Below, in pieces: positions 8,068 through 16,882 of a DNA stretch of 41,556 nt (position 1 is the first letter of the stretch; each line of letters begins with the position of its first letter). The notes under the pieces are model-generated. The model saw nothing but the letters and a program-made list of their open reading frames with translations. It searched no databases and was not told where the DNA came from. The stretch comes from Bryobacterales bacterium (lineage in GTDB: Bacteria > Acidobacteriota > Terriglobia > Bryobacterales > Bryobacteraceae). The position numbers and the translations under genes are program-made. The stretch is from the NCBI GenBank assembly GCA_003136675.1, contig PLFE01000135.1, forward strand, positions 27,189-68,744, in the 5' to 3' direction.

Positions 8068-11000
8068 GTGGCTGGCCTTCGCGGTTCTGGGCGGCCTGTT
8101 TTGCCTGGCTTTGCGCGGTGAGTTGCAGCAGTGGGTGCAGTGGTCGCCCGCGGGGGCGCTGCAGGCGATTTTCTTCCGTCCCGTGTCGATGCCCGGCGGC
8201 ATTGTGAGTGCGCGGCGTCCGCCTGCTGAAACGCGTCCGGAACTCGCCGATCAGATTTTCAAGGAGCCGAATCAACCGGAACTTTACCGGCTGCGCGCGC
8301 GCGAGGACGAATTGCAGCTCGACTTCGCGGCGGCCGAGGAAGACTGGCGGAAGTACGCGCAGATGACCGGCTCGAATTTGGAGTTAGCCGATTTCTACCA
8401 TCGCCGGCTGCGCCCCAAAGAGGAGTTGGCCGCGCTGGGATTGGTGACGGAGACGCCCTCTGAACGATGGACGCCGGCGGCGGAACAGGCCGCGTGGCGC
8501 GGTTTTGAGCGGATGCTGGAAGTGAGCCAGGAACAGGGCTTGCCGGAGGCGGCGATTTACCTAAAATGGATCGCGCGGTATCCCAAGGAACCAGTGGTCC
8601 GGCAGCAGTACATTGGCTTTCTGGTGGGCCAGCGACGTGATGCGGATGCGGCCACCGGGATCGCCGAATATGCACGCGCGTTTCCGAACGACATCGCGTA
8701 TCCGGTTGCGGCGCGGGCGTCGATTGAACTGGGGGCCGGGTCGGTGGACCGGGCGATGGCGACTTATGATCGTGCTTTTCAGCCATTGTGGCCCGATGAC
8801 GTGATGGCGGGGTATTTCAAACTGCTGGAAGATCACGCGAAGCTGCGTGAATTTCTGGGGAGCAACCGCGCGGCGATTGCGGCGAACGCCGAAGATCTGG
8901 GCGCTGCCGCGCGTCTGTTCGCCTACTACCAACACCAGCAAAACCAGACTGCTGCTTCCCGCGTGTTGATCGAATTCCGTCTCAACAAGGAAAGCCACCA
9001 TGCGGCGTGGAACGCGACCGAGCTATCCACCCTGGCGCAGCTTTTCGAAAAAGCCGGGAATGTGAACGAATCGGCGCGGTGCTACTACGCCCTTTATAGC
9101 TTGCCCGGAGCCGAGCCCGTTTCCATGGAACAGGCGATTGCGGGACTCGCCGGTCTCTTGCTGAATCATCCCGACCAGCAGATCCGGTTCGGGTCCGGTG
9201 ATCTGTCTTTTTATCAGGACATCGCGACGATGGATCGATCGCCGGGGTTTCTGAACGGCGTTCTGTCGCTGGTTTTGAATGGTACGGGTCCGCGCTGGGA
9301 GTATCAGCAGCAGGATCAGAAGGCGGCGCTCTATTTCCATCGCGGGAGCGCGGCGGAGTTGCTGGCGCTGCTGGATCGCCGGTTTCCGCAATCGGCGTCG
9401 CGCGATCCACTGCATGCGACGTTGATTGACGCTTACGCGCAGTATGGCGACAACGACGCCGTCATCCGCGCAGGCCGGGATCATCTGGCCGCGTTCCCGC
9501 ACAGCGCACACCGGCTGACGGTAGCTCTGCTGGTGGCGGATGCTCTGGCGCATTTGGACCGCAGAGCGGAGGAGTACGCGCTCTATGATCAGTTACTGAA
9601 AGAGTTGGCGGCGAAGGCCGACGGTGTGCCGCTCGGCGCCCCGGGAACTCCCAACTCCGCGCGCGAGCCGCAATACCAGCAGGTTCTGGATCGCTATATT
9701 TCCCGCCTTACCGAAAACGAGGGCGCGTTGGACGTGTTGAAACTCTACCGCCGGGAGATGAATCGGAATCCAAACGATCCCGGTCTTTATGAACGCCTGG
9801 CCGGATTTCTGGAAGCGAATCACATGTTCGAGGATGTGGAACAGGTTTACCGCGATGCGATCCAGAAGCTGAACGACAAGAATTGGTATACGAGCCTGGC
9901 GCGTTACTACATCCGGCGCAAACAAACCGCGGCCGTGAGCACGCTCACCCGCGAGGTGACCGGCATTTTCTCAGGCAGCGAACTGGAACGTTATTTCAAT
10001 GATGCCGTAGCCGAGGCGCCCCTCGATGCAGCGCTCTATCTCCAGGTGAATCTCTACGCTCATAAGCGTTTTCCGAACGATCTGGTGTTCGTTAGAAATC
10101 TACTGAGCGCGTATCAGCGCAACGGCACAATGGACATGGCCGCGTATACGTGGCTGCTCCGGAACTACTGGTTCTACGACCCGCAACTGAAGGCCGAGTT
10201 CTTTGCGCAGCTTTCGAGCCGGAATCAACTGACCGCGGAAATGGATTCCGTGCGGAAGGCTTCCAACAATCCCGCCGGGCAGAGGTTTCTGGCGGAAGGC
10301 GAAGCGTGGCAATCGCATTTCGAAGCGGCTGCGCCTTTCTTTCGCACTGTGGCGGAAGAGTTTCCAGGAGACCGGGAACTGAATGGGCGGGCTTCATCGG
10401 TGTACCGCTCGCTGGCAACGATCGACGGCACGCAAACCGCAGTTGCGGTAAAGCTGCAGGAGAACGTGGTGCTGGCCAATCCGCGGGACCGCGATGCGCT
10501 GGCGCGCGTGGGCGACATTTACATGGATCACGATCAGTTTGCGGAGGCCAAGCCGTATTGGGAGCGCATGGCGACGATTGAGCCGGGGCGCAGCGCGGGC
10601 GTTCTGGAAGCGGCGACGGTTTTTTGGGACTACTATCATTTCGACGATGCGCTGCGGTTGATCGATGAGGGCCGGCGGGAATTTAACGATCCGGCGCTGT
10701 TCGCGTATCAGGCCGGGGCGATTGACGAGGGGAAGCGCGAATACGGGCCCGCGGTCCACGAGTATGTGCAAGGCGCGCTGGCGCACGATGGCGAGGCGGA
10801 AAAGCGTCTGGTCCGTCTCTCCAGGCGGCCTGCTTTACTGGCAGTCGTCGACAGAGCCACTCTGCCGGTGAACGGTTCACTGGATGCGCTGAATCTGCGC
10901 ATCGCGGTGCTGGAGGCGCAAAGCCGCCGCTCGGATCTGGAGACGTTTCTGGCCGGAGTTGCGGCGGGCTCGCACGACCTTCCGGTGCTGGCGCGAGTGG

Positions 11001-14000
11001 ATGAAGAGGCGCGCAAGCTGGGTTTCGATGACCTGGTGCGGCAGGCGATGGAACGCGAGATCGAAGTCTCTGGCGATCCGGTGGAGAAGATGCAACTGCG
11101 CATCGCGCTCGCGCGGAACCTAGAAGCTAACGCGGGCGAAGCCAAGGCGAATTTGAAGGCTGCCACAGCGGTAATTGAGGCGCTCTATCATGACAATCCG
11201 GAAATTTTGGGCGTGGTGCGGGCGACGGTGGATTTCTATGTTCGCGTAAAGGAACCGAAACAGGCCGTGGCTACGCTCCTCGTGGCGGCGAAGACCGCGA
11301 ACCCCGTGCTGCGCCGCGAATTCACCATGGAGGCAGCGCGCAGAGCGGAGGAATCCGGAGACTATGACGGCTCGCGAACCATACTGGCCGGGGTTTTGAA
11401 GACCGATCCGAATGCGGCGGACGCGCTGGCGCTCATGGCAGCGACGTATTCCGACGCGGGCGATGACGCGCGTCTGAAGCAGTTCACGCTGGCATCGATC
11501 GGGACTTTGAAGAACGCTCCCTTAACGGTGGATGAACGCACCGCACGGATCGCGGCGCTGCGGCGTGGATTGATTCCGGCGCTGACCCGGCAGCGTGATT
11601 TCGCGGGCGCGGTGGAGCAATATATCGAGGTGATCAATCGTTATCCCGACGACGCCGGTTTGACGGATGAGGCCGGTTCCTATGCCATTCAGCATTTGGG
11701 GAACGCGCAGCAACTAGTAGCGTTTTACGAGAAAACGGTGGCTGATGCGCCGCGGGATTACCGGTGGCCGATTGTGCTGGCGCGGATCGAGACGGTAGCG
11801 GAGAATTACCCGGGGGCGATTGCCTCGTATACCAAGGCTCTCGGAGACCGGCCGGATCGCCGCGATGTGCTAGAAGCGCGCGCGCACCTGGAAGAGCGGC
11901 TGATGCGCTTCGATGAAGCGGAGGCCAGCTATCGGCGTCTCTATGAATTGAGCTATCACGACGGGCAGTGGATGTTAAAAGCCGGAGAGATTTGCGCGCG
12001 GTTAGGGAAGACGCAACGGGCCGTGGCGGCGGCTCAACAGGCGATTGTGGGGACCACCTCGGAGACACCGCGAGAACTTCTGGCGATCGCCGGCAGCCTG
12101 GAATCCTGGGGAATGATTCCCGAAGCGGCCGGATTTGCGGAGCGCGGTGCACAGATGGCGGGCGACACACTCTATGAGAAGGCCGAATACGCCGGCGACG
12201 CGGCGGAATATATGCGGCTGGAGACCAGGATGCGCCGTTATGAAGCGCCCTATGGACGGATGGTTTCTACGGACAACGCACCAGCGATGGCGCAGGCGTT
12301 GGGACAAGCGGCGGCGCTCTATTTCACACCGGAGGAAAAGGCCGCGCTGGCTAAGTTTCTGCAGTCGCGCTATACCGGGGCGGCTGTGGCCGAACTCGAA
12401 ACCTCGCTGCTTCCGATTGCAACCACGGCGGGTCTGCAGGATTTGCGGGCGCGGTGGATGTTCGAACAAGACGATCCGCAGTTGGGGGAAGTGGAAACCA
12501 GGCGCGCGCGGTTTGAACAACTGGGTTCGGAAATGGAGGCGCTGGCGACGCGACGTGCGGGACGAGACGAGGGGCGAGTGATCCAGGCTCTGGACGCCGC
12601 GGCGTCGGCCTATCATTCCGGCGGCGACGATGCGGCGGAACTACGCGTTCTGGAGCAGTGGCACTCGGAGCACCGGATGCAAGGCGAAGCGCTGGAACGG
12701 TATTTTGCCGTGTTGTACAAGTTGAACCCCAACCACATCGTCGAACTCGCGCAAGACTCGGACGAGGCGGCGGATTTCGCCGAACGCCAAGGCCATGAGG
12801 CATTTGCGCAAGCGGCGGTTAGCGCGCACCGCGCGAAGCTTTCGCCGGTCTGGAACACGGCCTATACCGCGCTCACCGGCCTGTACTATTCGCAGAACAC
12901 GCCGAATATCGACGAGGCGTTTGTTTCCGTGCTGGGCGACGGCACCATCGCGGAACGTCTCGCCAAAGTGAATCGCGACCGGCAACTGGCGGGAGATATC
13001 TGGTTTTACTACGGCTCGCGCTATGGCGAATATCTGGCGGCGTTTCACAAGCCGGCGTCGGAAGACTTTCAGCCCGCGCCCGTTGAAGCCGCGCCCGGCA
13101 ACCCCGATGCGTACTTTCAGTTGGGCGATTTCTACGAGGGCGCGCGCCAGCCGGCGCGGGCGATCGCCGAATTCGAGAGCGTGCTGCAGCTTCGCCCCAC
13201 TGCGGAGAGCGCGGACAACCGGATCGCGGAATGCCTGTGGGCGCAGGGCCGTCGCGCGGACGCCGTGGCACGCTGGCGTGCGGCGCTCCAGAAGATGCAG
13301 CGCGTGCAGAGCCGCGGCGTTGCGGTGCCCGCCGATTTCTGGGAGACGGTGACCTCCATCATTCGGGATATCGGGATCAATCACGTGCTGGCGCAGTTGC
13401 GGCCAGACATCCGCAGCCTGCTGCTGGACTATATGAACCGGAATCAGAGCTATCAGTTGGAACCGCTTTTGGATGCGGCACTCCAAGCGTCGATCGATTC
13501 CGGGTCGGATATCGACTGGGTGATTGACGTGGCGTCGCAGCCGGCGGATGCCGAAGGGGCGCTCGCGACGCTGCAACGGGCGCGCGGGCTCACTCCGGCT
13601 CAGCGGTTGGCGGTGGCTCGCGCATTGGTTGCGGTTGGGGAGCGAAAGGCGGCGGCGGCGCACGGCGAGGAAAGTGCAATCGCGATCTGGAACCGCGACG
13701 AAAAGAGGGAGGCGTTGGTGAACCTGCTGCTCGATCAAAAGATGGCCGGCGCGGCACAGGCGGAGTGGGATCGTCTGCCACGCAACGCGCAGAAGATCGC
13801 GTTCAATACGGAAATGCGACTGGCGGCCCAAAGCGGACGCCTGCCGGAACTGATCGCGCTCTACCAGAAGGAAGCGGAGTCCGCGCCGCCGCTGCAGACC
13901 GCTCTGCAGACGGCCGCGACATTGAAGCAGGAGGGTGATCGTGCGTCGGCAGTGTTGATCCTGGAGTTCGCTTATTCAAGAGAGTTGAACGCCCTGCACT

Positions 14001-14824
14001 ACGACGAGAGCAACTTTCTGGGCCTGGCGTCCGTCCGCCTGGAACAAGGCAATACCGACGCGGCGCGGGCGCTGCTGCACCGCATGAATCTGATTTCCGG
14101 CGAACCGTTCAAAACCTTTATCCCCGCGGCCGACCTACTGCTGCGATTCGGCAAGAAACAGGAGGCGATCCCGTTTCTGGAGGCGCGCGCGCGGGCCGTG
14201 CCCTGGGACGCGGAAACGAAGCTGCGACTCGGCAACTTCGGCGCGCTGGTGGGGAATCAGGAAGTCCCGTACGCGGTCCGACTGGAGGCGGCGCAGGCAA
14301 TCGGGAAGGCGGTTTCGAGCGGTAGTGGCGAGTTGAATGCCATCGCCGCCGGGACGCTTACGCCGGCAACCGCAGAGCATCCTTATTACGTTCGCGCGCG
14401 TCAAATGGCGGCGGACCGGACGGCGAGCCCGGTGATCAAACTACGGCTGCTGCGCGAAGCTCTGGCGATTGATCCCGAGAGTGCGGAGACGCGGCGGGCG
14501 CTGGGGCGGACGGCGCTGGCGCAGCGTCACGATCAGTTCGGCATTTCCGTACTGGAACCGCTGGTTTCCCAACCGGATCATTTAGAGATCGCCCTGGATC
14601 TATCCGCGGCCGAAGACCGCCTGGGCCATCCCGAGCGTGCCTTACAGTTCGCACAGACAGCTCTGCAGAGCGGACCTACAGACGTGCAGCGCAAGCAACT
14701 GGAAACCAGCGCCGCGCGGTTTCAGGCGGCGATCAAGCTGAGCGCCGCGAACAATGCGCGCAGGCCGGAGATCCACGAACCGCTGGAGCAGACTCAGCTC
14801 GTGCGGCCGAGGAGAACGAAATGA
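8054..14824 (+). CDS. giant TPR-repeat protein (2256 residues), membrane-anchored
   Basis: A very long alpha-helical solenoid. Residues 5-22 form a single hydrophobic anchor or signal sequence. Most of the remainder is made of 34-residue-like helix pairs rich in Ala, Leu, Tyr and Glu, for example FAEAKPYWERMATIEPGR, FAGAVEQYIEVINRYPDDAG, YPGAIASYTKALGDRPDR, PARAIAEFESVLQLRPTAES and QFAQTALQSGP. No catalytic domain is recognisable. Translation starts at TTG with a strong ribosome-binding site and overlaps the VIT/VWA gene by 14 nt; its end overlaps the next gene by ATGA. Such proteins act as scaffolds; the coupling to propeller and VWA proteins suggests one envelope complex. Its size is exceptional for a bacterial TPR protein. 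Confidence 0.85.
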   Translation: MRFSKWLAFAVLGGLFCLALRGELQQWVQWSPAGALQAIFFRPVSMPGGIVSARRPPAETRPELADQIFKEPNQPELYRLRAREDELQLDFAAAEEDWRKYAQMTGSNLELADFYHRRLRPKEELAALGLVTETPSERWTPAAEQAAWRGFERMLEVSQEQGLPEAAIYLKWIARYPKEPVVRQQYIGFLVGQRRDADAATGIAEYARAFPNDIAYPVAARASIELGAGSVDRAMATYDRAFQPLWPDDVMAGYFKLLEDHAKLREFLGSNRAAIAANAEDLGAAARLFAYYQHQQNQTAASRVLIEFRLNKESHHAAWNATELSTLAQLFEKAGNVNESARCYYALYSLPGAEPVSMEQAIAGLAGLLLNHPDQQIRFGSGDLSFYQDIATMDRSPGFLNGVLSLVLNGTGPRWEYQQQDQKAALYFHRGSAAELLALLDRRFPQSASRDPLHATLIDAYAQYGDNDAVIRAGRDHLAAFPHSAHRLTVALLVADALAHLDRRAEEYALYDQLLKELAAKADGVPLGAPGTPNSAREPQYQQVLDRYISRLTENEGALDVLKLYRREMNRNPNDPGLYERLAGFLEANHMFEDVEQVYRDAIQKLNDKNWYTSLARYYIRRKQTAAVSTLTREVTGIFSGSELERYFNDAVAEAPLDAALYLQVNLYAHKRFPNDLVFVRNLLSAYQRNGTMDMAAYTWLLRNYWFYDPQLKAEFFAQLSSRNQLTAEMDSVRKASNNPAGQRFLAEGEAWQSHFEAAAPFFRTVAEEFPGDRELNGRASSVYRSLATIDGTQTAVAVKLQENVVLANPRDRDALARVGDIYMDHDQFAEAKPYWERMATIEPGRSAGVLEAATVFWDYYHFDDALRLIDEGRREFNDPALFAYQAGAIDEGKREYGPAVHEYVQGALAHDGEAEKRLVRLSRRPALLAVVDRATLPVNGSLDALNLRIAVLEAQSRRSDLETFLAGVAAGSHDLPVLARVDEEARKLGFDDLVRQAMEREIEVSGDPVEKMQLRIALARNLEANAGEAKANLKAATAVIEALYHDNPEILGVVRATVDFYVRVKEPKQAVATLLVAAKTANPVLRREFTMEAARRAEESGDYDGSRTILAGVLKTDPNAADALALMAATYSDAGDDARLKQFTLASIGTLKNAPLTVDERTARIAALRRGLIPALTRQRDFAGAVEQYIEVINRYPDDAGLTDEAGSYAIQHLGNAQQLVAFYEKTVADAPRDYRWPIVLARIETVAENYPGAIASYTKALGDRPDRRDVLEARAHLEERLMRFDEAEASYRRLYELSYHDGQWMLKAGEICARLGKTQRAVAAAQQAIVGTTSETPRELLAIAGSLESWGMIPEAAGFAERGAQMAGDTLYEKAEYAGDAAEYMRLETRMRRYEAPYGRMVSTDNAPAMAQALGQAAALYFTPEEKAALAKFLQSRYTGAAVAELETSLLPIATTAGLQDLRARWMFEQDDPQLGEVETRRARFEQLGSEMEALATRRAGRDEGRVIQALDAAASAYHSGGDDAAELRVLEQWHSEHRMQGEALERYFAVLYKLNPNHIVELAQDSDEAADFAERQGHEAFAQAAVSAHRAKLSPVWNTAYTALTGLYYSQNTPNIDEAFVSVLGDGTIAERLAKVNRDRQLAGDIWFYYGSRYGEYLAAFHKPASEDFQPAPVEAAPGNPDAYFQLGDFYEGARQPARAIAEFESVLQLRPTAESADNRIAECLWAQGRRADAVARWRAALQKMQRVQSRGVAVPADFWETVTSIIRDIGINHVLAQLRPDIRSLLLDYMNRNQSYQLEPLLDAALQASIDSGSDIDWVIDVASQPADAEGALATLQRARGLTPAQRLAVARALVAVGERKAAAAHGEESAIAIWNRDEKREALVNLLLDQKMAGAAQAEWDRLPRNAQKIAFNTEMRLAAQSGRLPELIALYQKEAESAPPLQTALQTAATLKQEGDRASAVLILEFAYSRELNALHYDESNFLGLASVRLEQGNTDAARALLHRMNLISGEPFKTFIPAADLLLRFGKKQEAIPFLEARARAVPWDAETKLRLGNFGALVGNQEVPYAVRLEAAQAIGKAVSSGSGELNAIAAGTLTPATAEHPYYVRARQMAADRTASPVIKLRLLREALAIDPESAETRRALGRTALAQRHDQFGISVLEPLVSQPDHLEIALDLSAAEDRLGHPERALQFAQTALQSGPTDVQRKQLETSAARFQAAIKLSAANNARRPEIHEPLEQTQLVRPRRTK

Positions 14825-16533
14825 GACGCGCTGTTGTGATCCCGGTTGTCATTTCGGTTGTCGGGGCAGCGGCAGCGCTGGCGTTCTTCCAGGCCACGAC
14901 ATCCGCGCCGCGTCCACTGGCCGAACTGGTGCCCAGCGGTCCGCTGATCTATCTCGAAGCCACCCAGTTTTCACAGTTGCTGGGCGATTGGAACAATTCT
15001 CCGGAAAAGAAAGCCTGGCTCGCCAGCACCGATGCGGAAGTCTTCAACCGCTCCAATCTAATGATCAAGCTGGGGGGTGTTTACAAGGAATATGCTGAGG
15101 CTGCCGGCTTTTCGCCCGACATGGCCGCGATTCAAACCATGTCCGGAGATGCGTCCGCACTGGGGCTCTATGATTTCCGCGAGGTCGAGTTCGTCTACAT
15201 CACACGGCTGCCCGCGGACCGGGCGCTCGGCAGCGCGATCGGCAAACGGCAGGATCGTTTCGAGAAGCGAGAAGCGGCGGGCTTCCCGTTCTATATATCG
15301 CGCAATGTATCCGGGCCCAAGCGAACGGTGGCGTTTGCCGTGGCGGACGGATACCTGGTTCTGGGGACGCGCGAGGATCTGGTCGCGAACTGCCTCTCGC
15401 TGATCGCGAAGAGGAGCAAGGATGCGGTGAGCGCCGACCCCTGGTTTGCGCAGGCCGTGTCCAAAACGAAATCCTCCGGGGAACTGCGCATGGTGATGAA
15501 CCTGGAGGCATTGGTGAAAAGCACCTACTTCCGCTCGTATTGGGTGCAACGCAACGTACCGGATGTGAAGCCGTTTTGGACGGGCGTCGCCGACATCCAC
15601 AGATCCCCGGAAATGATTCGGGAAGACCGCGTGCTGCTGCGCGCGCAAAGCACGGAGGAGACAACGGCAGCGGCCGAGGGCGCGGTGGCGGAATTGGCGC
15701 GGCTGGCGCCGGACACATCCGGGCTCTATCAGATTTGGGCGGGGCCAAGCGCCGCGAAGGTGACGGCGGATCTGGAACAGCAGGTGCTGAGTCCGCAAAC
15801 GGTGGCGAACATGGCATCGCGCTTTGCGCCTGCGACTCCCGATAGCGGGATCGCGGCGGGTAGCGAATCCGATCTCGAAATCCGCATTGACGAGCCTCCA
15901 CTTCCCGCCGGCGCGGGCGGCGAATTTACCGCCGGGCCGATCGAGAAACTGATTCAGGCGAACCCACCGCTGGCAATGCTGGAAACGCGATACGCGCGGG
16001 CCGCCGCCGACCCGTTGTTCCTGAAGACGCCGGGGGCGATCGCAATCCTGGGTGGTTCGGATTGGGACAGGACCGCGGTGCGGAGCGCAATCTCAATGGC
16101 ATTGGAGAGCATCTTCACCACGAGCGGCCTGGGCGTTCAGTGGCATACGGAACAGGCGTTCGATCAGATGGATGGGTTGGCGCAGGTCACGCTGGCGGTG
16201 CGCGGGAAACTGCTGATCATCGCGACGGATGCCGCTTCGCTGACGGCTCTGCTGGACCGGATGCCGACGCAGCCGGTCGCGAGTTCCGGCGCAACTTACC
16301 TGGCGGGTGTTTCCATTGCCCGGGAGAGAGCACCTTACCTGGCGATGATGTCCGCTCTGGATTTCACATCCACACATTTCACGTCCACAGAATCAGAGGG
16401 CCGTGACCCGGCGTTCTTTTCCGCGAACGTGGGAAGCCTGCTGAGCAGCCTCGGGCGATTGACGGCGATCGGCGTCACGGCGCGCGACCGTGGATCGGCG
16501 GTCGAAGAGACGGTGGAGTACCGTCTAAGATAG
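14821..16533 (+). CDS. membrane-anchored protein of unknown function, DUF3352-like
   Basis: A 570-residue protein with one hydrophobic anchor at residues 5-24 followed by a long soluble region. Features such as LAELVPSGPLIYLEATQFSQ after the anchor, FAVADGYLVLGTREDL near residues 175-190 and the similar ANPPLAMLE and KLLIIATDAASLTALLD segments further on recall DUF3352-type proteins, which repeat a two-layer fold measured by phrases like 'VADGYLVLG'. This resemblance is from memory and is tentative. It overlaps the TPR gene by ATGA and is followed 6 nt later by glnB. The most likely role is as the fourth component of the envelope complex encoded by this operon; no enzymatic motif is visible. 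Confidence 0.7.
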   Translation: MRRAVVIPVVISVVGAAAALAFFQATTSAPRPLAELVPSGPLIYLEATQFSQLLGDWNNSPEKKAWLASTDAEVFNRSNLMIKLGGVYKEYAEAAGFSPDMAAIQTMSGDASALGLYDFREVEFVYITRLPADRALGSAIGKRQDRFEKREAAGFPFYISRNVSGPKRTVAFAVADGYLVLGTREDLVANCLSLIAKRSKDAVSADPWFAQAVSKTKSSGELRMVMNLEALVKSTYFRSYWVQRNVPDVKPFWTGVADIHRSPEMIREDRVLLRAQSTEETTAAAEGAVAELARLAPDTSGLYQIWAGPSAAKVTADLEQQVLSPQTVANMASRFAPATPDSGIAAGSESDLEIRIDEPPLPAGAGGEFTAGPIEKLIQANPPLAMLETRYARAAADPLFLKTPGAIAILGGSDWDRTAVRSAISMALESIFTTSGLGVQWHTEQAFDQMDGLAQVTLAVRGKLLIIATDAASLTALLDRMPTQPVASSGATYLAGVSIARERAPYLAMMSALDFTSTHFTSTESEGRDPAFFSANVGSLLSSLGRLTAIGVTARDRGSAVEETVEYRLR

Positions 16534-16539
16534 TTGGGA

Positions 16540-16878
16540 ATGAAGAAAATAGAAGCAGTCGTGCAGCCGTTCAAGCAGGAGGAAGTCAAGGAGGCGCTGA
16601 AGGCGATCGGCGTCGACGGCATGACGATCTCCGAAGTCCGCGGCCACGGCAGGCAGAAGGGACACACCGAGGTCTATCGCGGACAGGAGTACACGGTTGA
16701 CCTGCTGCCGAAGGTGCGCTTCGAACTGGTGATTGCGGACTCGCGCCTCGATGAGGTGGTGGACGCCATGGTTGCGGCCGCCCGCACCGGAAAAATAGGC
16801 GATGGGAAGATCTTCGTCTATGAAGTGGCGGAGGCCATTCGAATCCGGAATGGCGACCGCGGCGAACTGGCTATCTAG
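16540..16878 (+). CDS. glnB: nitrogen regulatory protein P-II
   Basis: A 112-residue trimeric signalling protein that senses 2-oxoglutarate, ATP and ADP and controls nitrogen metabolism. All PII features are present: MKKIEAVVQPFK at the start, the T-loop GHTEVYRGQEYTVDLLPK with Tyr51 (the residue uridylylated in proteobacteria), and the C-terminal signature TGKIGDGKIFVYEVAEAIRI. The ATG at 16540 is preferred over an in-frame TTG at 16534. It begins 6 nt after the stop of a large envelope operon, with little ribosome-binding sequence, so it may be translated by coupling. No amtB or glnA is adjacent, which is unusual. Whether it is glnB or glnK cannot be decided here. Confidence 0.95.
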   Translation: MKKIEAVVQPFKQEEVKEALKAIGVDGMTISEVRGHGRQKGHTEVYRGQEYTVDLLPKVRFELVIADSRLDEVVDAMVAAARTGKIGDGKIFVYEVAEAIRIRNGDRGELAI

Positions 16879-16882
16879 CGGC

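Noticed and set aside
12641..13831. 396-residue minus-strand open frame within the giant TPR gene
   Set aside because: Arg/His-rich shadow translation of a clear TPR solenoid in a GC-rich genome.
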